In this document: positions 6,363 through 14,307 of the stretch, in pieces | Layout: every line of letters starts with the position of its first letter | Position numbering within the stretch: position 1 is the stretch's first letter | Assembly (NCBI GenBank): GCA_003510895.1 | Contig: DOKE01000042.1 | Coordinates: 5,709 to 34,751, forward strand | DNA: 29,043 nucleotides | DNA from: Candidatus Moraniibacteriota bacterium | GTDB taxonomy: Bacteria > Patescibacteriota > Minisyncoccia > Moranbacterales > GWC2-37-73 | Reading direction: 5' to 3' | The notes under the pieces: generated by a model | Told to the model about the DNA's origin: nothing | The model's database searches: none | What the model saw: the letters and a program-made list of their open reading frames with translations, nothing else | Made by a program: the position numbers and the translations under genes

Positions 6363-8266
6363 TATTCCAAAACCGCTTTGATGCGTCTTACTCCCGCGCT
6401 GGAAGCTTCTTCTTTTTTGATTCTGAAACGACCCAAATCTCCAATATTTTTCACATGCGGACCGCCGCAAATTTCCTTGCTGACAATTTCTCCCTGATCA
6501 TTGATAATACTATAAACTTTCACCACATCTCCATATTTTGCCCCAAAAACACCCATAGCTCCAGAATTTTTCGCTTCATCCAAACTCATTTCTTCAAACA
6601 CAACATCCAGCCTTGCTCCAATAGCCGCATTAACCAATTCCTCGACTTCAGCAATTTGCTGCGCAGTCATTTTTTCCGGATAAGAAAAATCAAAACGCAA
6701 ACGTTCCGCAGTGATATTTGATCCTTTTTGATAGACGTGATTGCCTAAAACTTTTCTCAGCGCCGCCAAAAGCAAATGAGTGGCGGTATGATATTTTGTT
6801 TCCATTTCCCCCATTCCTTGCAAACCGCCCTTAAACATCCCAGCCGAAGCCGTGCGAGAAAGAGCCTTATGTTTCTCTAGCTTGTCCTTTAAAATATTCA
6901 GTGCATTTTCATCAATCTCAAAGCCTTTCTCCCTATAAGCTTCTATAGCCATATCATAAGGCAATCCATCAGAAGTTATAGTTTTAAATATTTTTTCAAC
7001 CATTCCCTCATCAACTTTTTTTATTATTCTTATTTTTGCATCTAAAAAATTAATCTTTAACGAAGCAGTTTCTGCTTCTAATTTTCTATGAGCTACTTCT
7101 AAAGTTTTTCTGAATTTATTAACTTCTGCTCTAATTTCCCTAACTATATCACCTCTATTTTTAACTAATTCTGGATACGCTTCACTATAAATATCAATAA
7201 TAACAGCAGCTAAATCCTTGAGCCATATATCGATTCCAATTTTTCTTCCTTGTTCAACTGCTCGACGAATTATTCGTCGCAGAACATATCCCCGACCAAC
7301 ATTCAATGGAGTTGCACCGTCGGAAATCATAAAAACACTGGCTCTGATATGATCCGCGATAATACGAAATTCTTTTTTATGATCTTCATATTTTTTTCCT
7401 GAAAGTTCGGAAATATTTTCAAAAATCGGCTGGAATAATTCCGTTTCAAAAACATTTTCTTTTCCATTCAGAACTGCCAATGTTCTTTCTACTCCCATCC
7501 CGGTGTCCACATTTTTTTGACTCAATTTAACATATTCATATTTTTCATCTTTTTGCTTTTCACTTTCAACTTTTCTCTTTTCATATTCCATAAACACATC
7601 GTTCCAAATTTCGATCAATCTTCCGGAATTTACCAGGTCTTGAAAATCTCCTCTGATTTCTCCCTCTTCCGGACGAGTGTCATAAAACATTTCCGTATCC
7701 GGTCCGCACGGTCCGACTTCTCCGGCAATCCAAAAATTATCCTCAGCGCCCAAGGAAATAATTTTCTTTCTCGAACTCACTTCGCCATTTTCCGAAACTT
7801 CCGTTTCTATTCCGGCATTTTGAAAAATATTTTTCCAAATCTCAATTGATTCCTCGTCTTTAGGTATGGAATTTTCTCCCTTGAAAGTCGTCACATAAAT
7901 TCTCTTCGGATCAATTCCTAAACCTTTTTCCTTATCAGTTAAAAATTCAAAACTCCACTCAATGGCTTCTTTTTTGAAATAGTCGCCAAAACTCCAATTT
8001 CCCATCATTTCAAAAAAAGTCAGATGACGATTGTCTCCCACGTCATCAATATCTCCCATTCGAACACATTTTTGAACATTTGCCACTCTTTTCCCTCCCG
8101 GATGATTTTCACCCATCAGATATGGCACCAATGGATGCATTCCGGCGGTTGTGAAAAACGTTGAACCATCAGTTTCAGCCGGAATCAAAGAAGCCGAAGG
8201 AATAATTGTGTGCTCCTTGGACTTAAAAAAATCTAAATATTTTTGACGAAGTTCTCTTACTGTCAT
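6359..8266 (-). CDS. alaS: Alanyl-tRNA synthetase, lacking C-Ala domain
   Basis: A class II synthetase that charges tRNA-Ala. The catalytic core is complete (TTAGMHPLVPYL; FFEMMGNWSFGDYFKKEAI; GPCGPDTEMFYD; VGRGYVLRRIIRRAV). The editing domain that clears mischarged Ser/Gly-tRNA is also present, with zinc/catalytic ligands HTATH (493-497) and CGGPH (600-604). At 635 aa it stops right after the editing domain and lacks the roughly 230-residue C-Ala region of the usual ~875-aa enzyme. Short forms of this kind are common in CPR genomes, so it need not be broken. It is the last gene of the run that begins at 13088. Confidence 0.95.
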   Translation of the reverse strand: MTVRELRQKYLDFFKSKEHTIIPSASLIPAETDGSTFFTTAGMHPLVPYLMGENHPGGKRVANVQKCVRMGDIDDVGDNRHLTFFEMMGNWSFGDYFKKEAIEWSFEFLTDKEKGLGIDPKRIYVTTFKGENSIPKDEESIEIWKNIFQNAGIETEVSENGEVSSRKKIISLGAEDNFWIAGEVGPCGPDTEMFYDTRPEEGEIRGDFQDLVNSGRLIEIWNDVFMEYEKRKVESEKQKDEKYEYVKLSQKNVDTGMGVERTLAVLNGKENVFETELFQPIFENISELSGKKYEDHKKEFRIIADHIRASVFMISDGATPLNVGRGYVLRRIIRRAVEQGRKIGIDIWLKDLAAVIIDIYSEAYPELVKNRGDIVREIRAEVNKFRKTLEVAHRKLEAETASLKINFLDAKIRIIKKVDEGMVEKIFKTITSDGLPYDMAIEAYREKGFEIDENALNILKDKLEKHKALSRTASAGMFKGGLQGMGEMETKYHTATHLLLAALRKVLGNHVYQKGSNITAERLRFDFSYPEKMTAQQIAEVEELVNAAIGARLDVVFEEMSLDEAKNSGAMGVFGAKYGDVVKVYSIINDQGEIVSKEICGGPHVKNIGDLGRFRIKKEEASSAGVRRIKAVLEY

Positions 8267-8288
8267 ACAATTTTTTCCGTTTATCTGT

Positions 8289-8519
8289 TTAATTCCTGTC
8301 CAATTTCTTTTTCAAATCTTCCTTTCCGTGTCGATCAACTTTAATCTGAAAATCTCTTTCTTTCAAAAATTCCTCTATAGCCGCATCTGAAGAGTTTATT
8401 TTTCCTGAATTTATATCTTTTTCCGCCTGACGCATTCTTGACCAGCCATCACTGCTTAAATCTTGAAGACCTTTTTCTCTGATAAATTGTTTAATAATGT
8501 CCACAAAATGTCTGTTCAT
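8289..8519 (-). CDS. Hypothetical protein (76 aa)
   Basis: A small charged, helical protein of unknown function, with an N-terminal stretch (MNRHFVDIIKQFIREKGL) and a Lys/Asp-rich tail. It has no signal peptide, membrane span or recognised motif. It lies 22 nt upstream of alaS and 21 nt downstream of the coiled-coil gene, all on the minus strand, so it is probably co-transcribed with them. The ATG has no SD. Tight packing in the operon is the main evidence that it is real. Confidence 0.6.
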   Translation of the reverse strand: MNRHFVDIIKQFIREKGLQDLSSDGWSRMRQAEKDINSGKINSSDAAIEEFLKERDFQIKVDRHGKEDLKKKLDRN

Positions 8520-8540
8520 TTTTTTAGTGTGAATTAATTT

Positions 8541-8792
8541 TTATGCCAATTGTTTTTTTATTTTTTTTATTTCCGCTTGCAACATAATTTGTTCGCTTTC
8601 CGCTTTTTGAAGTTCCCGTTCTTTCGCTGAAAGTTCCGCTGACAAATTTTCTATTTTCTTTTTCAATTGCCTTGTTTCAATTTCCAAATTGGTTTTCTTG
8701 AAAGCATTTCTTTTTTCATCAGACTCTTTCATAATCAGTTCCGATTGCATCCTATGTTTCCTCGCCGCATCTTGCGTTTTATCTTCTTGCAT
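8541..8792 (-). CDS. Small coiled-coil protein (83 aa)
   Basis: Almost the whole protein reads as one amphipathic coiled coil rich in Lys, Glu and Gln (residues about 25-82, e.g. RQLKKKIENLSAELSAKERE). It has no cysteine, signal peptide or membrane span, and I cannot name a family. It sits between mnmA (51 nt upstream) and the 76-aa gene. The 51-nt gap holds a weak promoter-like pair (TTGTGA, TATTAT), so it may also be transcribed on its own. Confidence 0.65.
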   Translation of the reverse strand: MQEDKTQDAARKHRMQSELIMKESDEKRNAFKKTNLEIETRQLKKKIENLSAELSAKERELQKAESEQIMLQAEIKKIKKQLA

Positions 8793-8843
8793 AAAATTTA
8801 TTAAAAAAATAATTTGTTAAAATAATATAAATTGAAAAATGAC

Positions 8844-9974
8844 TCACAAAATCACACCCCCACCCAAAACTTCTCCTTCATCAGAATAAAACACCGCCGA
8901 TTGTCCCGGAGTTACGGCTTTTTGCGGCTCCAAAAACTCCACTTCGTATATGTTGCTTTTTGTTTTGCGTTTGATGCTTGGCTTTTTTATTATAGCACGG
9001 ACCAATGGGTGGCGATATCTTATTTTAACATTGGTTTCCAGGGGTAATTTAGGTTCCCCGGCTATCCAATTTTTTCCTTCTACCAACATTTTTTTTCTGA
9101 AAATAGCCGGGTCTTTTTCATTGTTTGTCACCACCAGACAATTTTTTGAAAAATCTCGATCAACCACATAATATGGTCCATCTCCTCCAATATTAATTCC
9201 TCTTCTTTGACCAATAGTATAGAGCTGAATACCCTGATGCTTGCCTACCTTTTTTCCACTCGTGTCCACAACTTCTCCTTCAACAAGTTTCAAATTTCTC
9301 TTGATAAATTCCGTTGGATATTTTTCCGGAGTAAAGCAAAGTCCCTGCGAATCATCCTTATCAAAAACCGGGATATTCATTTTTTTAGCCATTGCGCGAA
9401 TCTGCGGCTTTTTATATTTTCCTACCGGAAAAATTATTTTTTTTAATTGCTCCTGTTTTAGGTTGTATAAAAAATAAGTTTGATCTTTTTCTTCGTCGTT
9501 GGAAGTAAACAAATGATATTTTCTCTGCCTACCGGCAGACAGGTCGTCTATTTCTTTTATATCCGCATAGTGACCTGTCGCCACAAAATCCGCATTCATT
9601 TCCAACATTTTCTTAAAAATAAAATTAAATTTTATTTTTTCATTGCAAACTACACAAGGATTAGGCGTGCGACCATTTTCTGTTTCAAAAAGAAAATAAT
9701 CCACTACTTCTTTTTTGAATTCCTTAGCCGCATTTACAGTATAGAGAGGGATTTTCAATTGATGAGCAACTTTTCGAGCATCTTCTTGCGATTCCAATGA
9801 GCAACATTTATTTTCCCGAAGCGCGTCATTCCCTGGTTCTTTCCAAAAATGCATAAAAACACCCACGACATCGTAGCCTTGTTTTTTAAGAAGCGCCGCT
9901 GCCACCGAAGAATCCACTCCGCTAGACATAGCCAAAATCACTCTTTTTTTTCTTTTTTCTTTCCTTTTTTCCAT
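8844..9974 (-). CDS. mnmA: tRNA 2-thiouridine synthase MnmA
   Basis: MnmA thiolates U34 of tRNA-Lys/Glu/Gln at the wobble position using ATP. Visible features are the PP-loop (MSSGVDSSVAA, about 16-26), the catalytic cysteine region NPCVVCN, the second cysteine in SQGLCFTPE, and the tRNA-binding beta-barrel C-domain ending GGGVIL. At 376 aa it is slightly long. About eight residues (DLSAGRQR, near ADIKEID) are encoded by an 18-bp palindromic repeat inserted in frame between conserved blocks. It starts 4 nt after the stop of the TraG-like gene, so the two are co-transcribed. Confidence 0.96.
   Translation of the reverse strand: MEKRKEKRKKRVILAMSSGVDSSVAAALLKKQGYDVVGVFMHFWKEPGNDALRENKCCSLESQEDARKVAHQLKIPLYTVNAAKEFKKEVVDYFLFETENGRTPNPCVVCNEKIKFNFIFKKMLEMNADFVATGHYADIKEIDDLSAGRQRKYHLFTSNDEEKDQTYFLYNLKQEQLKKIIFPVGKYKKPQIRAMAKKMNIPVFDKDDSQGLCFTPEKYPTEFIKRNLKLVEGEVVDTSGKKVGKHQGIQLYTIGQRRGINIGGDGPYYVVDRDFSKNCLVVTNNEKDPAIFRKKMLVEGKNWIAGEPKLPLETNVKIRYRHPLVRAIIKKPSIKRKTKSNIYEVEFLEPQKAVTPGQSAVFYSDEGEVLGGGVIL
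9525..9542. repeat. 18-bp palindromic repeat inside mnmA
   Basis: CTGCCTACCGGCAGACAG can fold on the coding strand into a 9-bp stem with two G-U pairs. In the mnmA frame it encodes LSAGRQ. Near-identical elements encoding L(P/S)AGRQ peptides recur in CPR genomes from memory; only this clear copy is seen in the window. Confidence 0.6.
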
Positions 9975-9977
9975 TGC

Positions 9978-11804
9978 CTATTTTTCTGAATCGTTTTCAT
10001 CTCTAGCTCTGCCCATCACTTCTCGCAATTCATTTAAATTAATATGGGGTTTCGCCAAGCGAGGTTTAAATTTTTTCGGAGCCGTATGTTGCATTTGTGA
10101 AAGAGAGAGTGGTTTTTCAGTCGAAACATAAGCCTTATTAGAAAAACTTTTTTCTCTTATTGGATGCTGCGCAACAGAATCATTTTCTTTATTTTTTTTT
10201 ATTTGACCATCCTGCTCCGCATCATTTTTTTTTCTTTCATTCTCCTCTTTGGATTTCGCAACAGCTCTTTGATAATCCTTCAAACATTCCTTGCAAAAAA
10301 CCGGCCGCTTTCCATCCGGCTTGAACGGAATATTAATTTCCGCTTCGCAACTATCGCATTTCGCGCTATAAAAAACTTTTTCAACTTGTTTTGAATCATC
10401 AACGCTATTTTGAGCAACAGCTGTTGGTTGAACACTTTCTCTTGGAACAACTTCGCTTGGTTCATATTTTTTTTCAACAACATCGGAAGAAACAAAATTA
10501 TCGGCGTGGATAACAACCTTTGGAACAATAACTCCACTCCAAAGAGCAATGCCATCTTCAACATCTTCTTTTTTTGACGCATAATGTTCCCTGGAAAATT
10601 CAATCACTTTTTCAACATTTTTTTCCGTATCTCCCAAATAAACCGGCGGCAGAGTCGTGGCAGAAAAAGCGTCTCCAGCAATTCCATCAATCATCAGCTT
10701 CAAATATATATTATATTTCGGAAGATTAACAATGTCATTTTGCATAAATACCGGTTCAAATTCTTTTTCCAAAAATTCAGCGTCAGTCGCGCCAACCCGA
10801 AAAGATATGATTGTTCCCGCATTTCCAAAAATAGCGTCGCGAACCTTTTCGTCAATTTGATTGACATATTGATTGGCCAAAATAAGATTAAGGTGATATT
10901 TTCTGGCTTCGGACAAAATATTGGCAAAAGATTCCGTGGCAAAATTTTGAAACTCATCAACATAGAGATAGAAATCGTTTCTTTCTTCTTCGGGAATATC
11001 AACTCGACTCATAGCCGCCAACTGGATTTTTGTTATCATCATCGCTCCCAAAAGAGCGCTGGCATCTTCTCCAATTCTTCCTTTGGAAAGATTGAGGATT
11101 AATATTTTTTTATCATCCATAACTTCCCTCACATCAAAAGAGGATTTTCTTTGTCCCACAATATTTCTAATCAAAGAAGTTGATAGAAACTGACCGACTT
11201 TGTTTTGAATCGGAGAAATCACTTCTTGCAAAACACGTTCATTCCATTTCGTGAATTCATCTTTCCAAAACATTTTTACAACCGGGTCTTTGACGTTATC
11301 AACTATTTTTTCCCTATATTTTTTATCCACCAACATTCTGGTAACACCCAACAATGTGCTGCCTGGATATTCCAAGAGAGCCAAGATGGCATTGCGAAGA
11401 ATATATTCCAAACGAGGTCCCCAAGAATCAGCCCAGATTTTTTTGAAAACTCCAATCAATCCCGATGCAACCAAGTGCATATATTCCTGATCCACCGATT
11501 CCATAACATTGAAAGCTATTGGATAGGCTTGATCAGCCGGATTGATGTAGATGACGTCTTTGATTCTTTCCTCTGGAATAGATTTCAACAACTTCTCGGC
11601 CGTGTCGCCGTGCGGATCAATATAGCAAGCGCCAAAACCGTTTCTTATGTCCTGAACGATCATATTTTCCAGAAGATTTGTTTTTCCCATTCCGGTTTTA
11701 CCAATGATATACATATGCCTTCTTCTGTCATCGGTTTTTATTCCAAAAACTCTCTCCTGATTTCTAAAATTGGTTTTAGCAAAAAATGCAATTTCATTTT
11801 TCAT
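9978..11804 (-). CDS. VirD4/TraG-like AAA+ ATPase with zinc ribbon
   Basis: This 608-aa ATPase resembles the DUF87/TraG-VirD4 coupling-protein and HerA group, which pump or bind DNA at membranes. It shows Walker A (GKTGMGKT, 35-42), the DPHGD motif (about 64-68) and Walker B (FYLYVDEFQNF, 278-288). A C-terminal CxxC-x17-CxxC zinc ribbon (Cys483, 486, 504, 507) is followed by a Lys/Glu-rich linker and the short tail HINLNELREVM. It has no membrane segment of its own; the gene just upstream supplies one. No relaxase, pilin or VirB4 is in the window, so transport of DNA is inferred only from family. Confidence 0.85.
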   Translation of the reverse strand: MKNEIAFFAKTNFRNQERVFGIKTDDRRRHMYIIGKTGMGKTNLLENMIVQDIRNGFGACYIDPHGDTAEKLLKSIPEERIKDVIYINPADQAYPIAFNVMESVDQEYMHLVASGLIGVFKKIWADSWGPRLEYILRNAILALLEYPGSTLLGVTRMLVDKKYREKIVDNVKDPVVKMFWKDEFTKWNERVLQEVISPIQNKVGQFLSTSLIRNIVGQRKSSFDVREVMDDKKILILNLSKGRIGEDASALLGAMMITKIQLAAMSRVDIPEEERNDFYLYVDEFQNFATESFANILSEARKYHLNLILANQYVNQIDEKVRDAIFGNAGTIISFRVGATDAEFLEKEFEPVFMQNDIVNLPKYNIYLKLMIDGIAGDAFSATTLPPVYLGDTEKNVEKVIEFSREHYASKKEDVEDGIALWSGVIVPKVVIHADNFVSSDVVEKKYEPSEVVPRESVQPTAVAQNSVDDSKQVEKVFYSAKCDSCEAEINIPFKPDGKRPVFCKECLKDYQRAVAKSKEENERKKNDAEQDGQIKKNKENDSVAQHPIREKSFSNKAYVSTEKPLSLSQMQHTAPKKFKPRLAKPHINLNELREVMGRARDENDSEK

Positions 11805-11813
11805 ATAGTATAT

Positions 11814-13088
11814 TTATTCCACTGGCAAATTAAACGGGGCTCCGCCGCGCTTGGCTTCAACACGAGAAACCGAAGGTGCTACCACTGACATATCCGGAAT
11901 ATGGAAAAGAGTCGCCAATTCCTCAGTATTCAAAACAACCTGCGCTCCATCAAAACTTCTATCCCTATATCTTCTCAAAATTTTTCTCTGTCTGTATTTC
12001 AAACGAGGAGATTTAAGCATCAGAAAAGAATAGGTCTTGGAAGTATTATCCGGTTTCAAAGAATTAAAATTATTATCATTAAATTGTTTCAATCCTCCAA
12101 CGAAAGCCGACACCATTGATTTATCAAAATTTTCTTTTCTTCCCACTAAAATAAATCTAATTTTTACCTTAAATTGCATTTTTCCTAAATTTTCTTCAAC
12201 AACCTTGAGCACTTCTTTCTCTCCGGGAGATAAACGAAATTCCAATGGCTGTTCTTCTTTTTTTTCTTTTTTTTCAAATTCAACAGGTCCAAAGGGAGCT
12301 TTTCCCAAATTCGAAAAAACTTCCTTAAAATCATTAATCATTCCCTCAAAAAGCCCTTCTTCCTTTTTTTCTTTTCCTTTTAGTTTCTCTGCTAATTTTT
12401 TACCCTCTTTGTCAGACCAAGATGGAGACAACGGATACGCGCCAATTTGAAGCCAAATATTTTGACCAGGCGGAAGCTTGCTCATAACTTCAATCAATCC
12501 GGAAAGAGGATCAATCATTTTTCCGGTTATATCTTCTTCGAAATATCTATAAGTGCGAATTGGATAAGCATCGTTTTTTAAAAACTCAAAATCAGTCCCC
12601 CAAAGATCCCATTTTTCATTAGGAATCAACTTGGGAACACTGTCAACATAGTCTGGCACCTCCACCACAACCGCATCAGGATATTGCGCGTATAAATGCG
12701 CTTCCACCAGGTCGCGAAAATTCTTAGGAGTTCTGATGTAAAAATGAACATCTCCTCCGCTGCCCACAATTTCCATACTAAAACGAGCCGGCACCGCTCC
12801 ATCGGTAAATTGTTCCAGAACATTATAAGTTTTTTCCGCTCCTTGCATACCTATATAGAGAGCTTCCATTACCTTGGGACTTTTTTCAACATTTTTGGGA
12901 ACAATAATTTCCAGCATAACCGTATTAATAGTTCCAAAATATCCGTCAATGATATAATTCATCCAAATCGTTTTAAAGAGAAAATAAAATGGCATTGGAA
13001 AAATCCAATACCAAGTATCAGCAAAAACAGACCCAAACATTTTGAATGAAACAAAAATATCATTAAAAATTTGCAATGTCGTACTCAT
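11814..13088 (-). CDS. Membrane partner of TraG-like ATPase (DUF8128-like)
   Basis: A 424-aa protein with one hydrophobic N-terminal segment (about 22-45, WYWIFPMPFYFLFKTIW) and a large soluble part containing a Lys/Glu-rich linker (about 235-285). It resembles a family found beside VirD4/TraG-like ATPases in Patescibacteria; I think this is DUF8128, but I name it from memory. The repeated GG/VGG and FKVKIRFILVGRKENF stretches suggest alpha/beta domains. It starts 10 nt upstream of the ATPase gene, which supports one complex. The promoter's -10 lies 9 nt before the ATG, suggesting a leaderless transcript. Confidence 0.75.
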   Translation of the reverse strand: MSTTLQIFNDIFVSFKMFGSVFADTWYWIFPMPFYFLFKTIWMNYIIDGYFGTINTVMLEIIVPKNVEKSPKVMEALYIGMQGAEKTYNVLEQFTDGAVPARFSMEIVGSGGDVHFYIRTPKNFRDLVEAHLYAQYPDAVVVEVPDYVDSVPKLIPNEKWDLWGTDFEFLKNDAYPIRTYRYFEEDITGKMIDPLSGLIEVMSKLPPGQNIWLQIGAYPLSPSWSDKEGKKLAEKLKGKEKKEEGLFEGMINDFKEVFSNLGKAPFGPVEFEKKEKKEEQPLEFRLSPGEKEVLKVVEENLGKMQFKVKIRFILVGRKENFDKSMVSAFVGGLKQFNDNNFNSLKPDNTSKTYSFLMLKSPRLKYRQRKILRRYRDRSFDGAQVVLNTEELATLFHIPDMSVVAPSVSRVEAKRGGAPFNLPVE

Positions 13089-13097
13089 TTTATTTTT

Positions 13098-13126
13098 ATT
13101 TTACATTCTAAAAAACCTGTTGTCTA
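13098..13126 (-). promoter_or_regulatory. Promoter of the 13088-6359 gene run (near-leaderless)
   Basis: TAGACA (13121-13126 on the minus strand), a 17-nt spacer and TAAAAT (13098-13103). The -10 ends 9 nt before the ATG at 13088. It overlaps the stop of the upstream regulator gene. Confidence 0.6.
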
Positions 13127-14173
13127 TTTCGCAATATATTTTCCTTCTTTTGTTTTCTTGAAATAATTGTTGAGATTTATTATCACAGTGGATTGTTTGA
13201 CCTGTCTAACTTTCAAAACTTCCTTTATCACTTCATCCTTTTCCATACCTTTGATTTTTCCTCTAAGCACTTCTTCAAGAACATCTTTAACAGTTCCCTT
13301 TTTATATCCCCATTGCGAAAGAGCATAAATTCCTCTTCCAACTAAAACAAATTTTTCATCCTTGATAAGTTCATTGTGAACTGTTTGCGGATGAGTTTTT
13401 CTTTTATTTAAACCGTATGAATCTATTTTTTTAGCAATATCTTTGAAGTGCATCGGCTTTCCGGATTCTTTTAAAACCAAATAGGCTTTATCTCTGGTTC
13501 CCTTTGGCGTGATTTCACTTGATTTAGAAATTCCCCATTTTCCAAAAATATTCTTTTTCACCTCCAATGAAACAGAGAGATAAGCAAACATTTTATCTTT
13601 GCTAACATTTGTTCCTATTTTCTTCTTGGAAAATTCTTCAAATAATTCTTCTTCGCTGGCTGGAAACTTTTTAGCTTTCAAAATAGCTACTATTTCATTC
13701 TTAAGCCCTTCCCAAAATTCAACATCAAAACCTGACAAAACACAGGCTTTATCCATTGTTCCTTTTATTTCATAGGAAATAACATCGTCTAGGCATTCCA
13801 CGAAAAATTTTGCCGCTCCTTTTTGTTTTTCGTTTGAACCGCTTAGCTCCCCAAGGAGACTTTCCTCTTTCATTATACCACTATTTTGCTCCAAGGTAAA
13901 TATAATTTTTTTGCTAACTTCAGACAAAACCGCATCCTTAGATTTAGCTTTAATTTTCTTGCAAACCTCCCTTATGATTTGTCTGACTCTTTCTCTGGTT
14001 ATGCCGAATTTTCCACCTATTTCTTCCAAGGTTTTAACTCCGGCTCCATCCACGCCATATCTTTCCCAGATGACCTTTCTTGATCTTTCCGGCAAATTTG
14101 AAATAGCCAATTGAAGCGCTTCAACAAAAATACCATTTTTGTTGTTTTTAGTTGTATTTAAGTTATTGTTCAT
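13124..14173 (-). CDS. Sigma-70 region 4 / HARE-HTH regulator
   Basis: I start it at the ATG at 14173 (349 aa), because the longer frame to 14293 runs through the promoter. Residues about 18-75 match sigma-70 region 4 (LPERSRKVIWERYGV; TLEEIGGKFGITRERVRQI), which binds the -35 element. Residues about 225-295 match a HARE-HTH/RpoE-delta-like winged helix (DKAYLVLKESGKPMHFKDIA; LVGRGIYALSQWGY). There is no region 2, so it cannot be a complete sigma factor by itself; a transcription regulator binding DNA or RNA polymerase is more likely. It is just upstream of the TraG-like operon. Confidence 0.82.
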   Translation of the reverse strand: MNNNLNTTKNNKNGIFVEALQLAISNLPERSRKVIWERYGVDGAGVKTLEEIGGKFGITRERVRQIIREVCKKIKAKSKDAVLSEVSKKIIFTLEQNSGIMKEESLLGELSGSNEKQKGAAKFFVECLDDVISYEIKGTMDKACVLSGFDVEFWEGLKNEIVAILKAKKFPASEEELFEEFSKKKIGTNVSKDKMFAYLSVSLEVKKNIFGKWGISKSSEITPKGTRDKAYLVLKESGKPMHFKDIAKKIDSYGLNKRKTHPQTVHNELIKDEKFVLVGRGIYALSQWGYKKGTVKDVLEEVLRGKIKGMEKDEVIKEVLKVRQVKQSTVIINLNNYFKKTKEGKYIAK

Positions 14174-14211
14174 TTTTATGGTAAAAATTAATGAATTTAT
14201 AGATTCATAAT

Positions 14212-14239
14212 ATATTACCATATATCTATTTTTTGTCAA
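14212..14239 (-). promoter_or_regulatory. Promoter of the sigma-4/HARE gene
   Basis: On the minus strand: a perfect TTGACA (14234-14239), a 16-nt spacer and TAATAT (14212-14217) preceded by an extended TGG. The transcript would begin about 30 nt before the ATG at 14173. Confidence 0.7.
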
Positions 14240-14307
14240 TAGCAAGCAGAAAAATACAAAAATCGTTAACCTGTCCGCCTTTGGCGAAACCACTTCTCAA
14301 TAGCAAA

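Noticed and set aside
10584..11102. 172-aa plus-strand frame opposite the TraG-like gene
   Set aside because: It is an antisense shadow: low-complexity F/I/N/R-rich sequence with no SD, lying entirely within a well-supported ATPase gene.
12037..12450. 137-aa plus-strand Ser/Phe-rich frame
   Set aside because: Shadow of the Lys/Glu-rich linker of the minus-strand membrane partner; reversed Lys/Glu codons read as Phe/Ser.
14174..14293. 40-residue N-terminal extension of the sigma-4/HARE protein
   Set aside because: It spans a strong promoter (TTGACA, extended TAATAT) and lacks the family's features.
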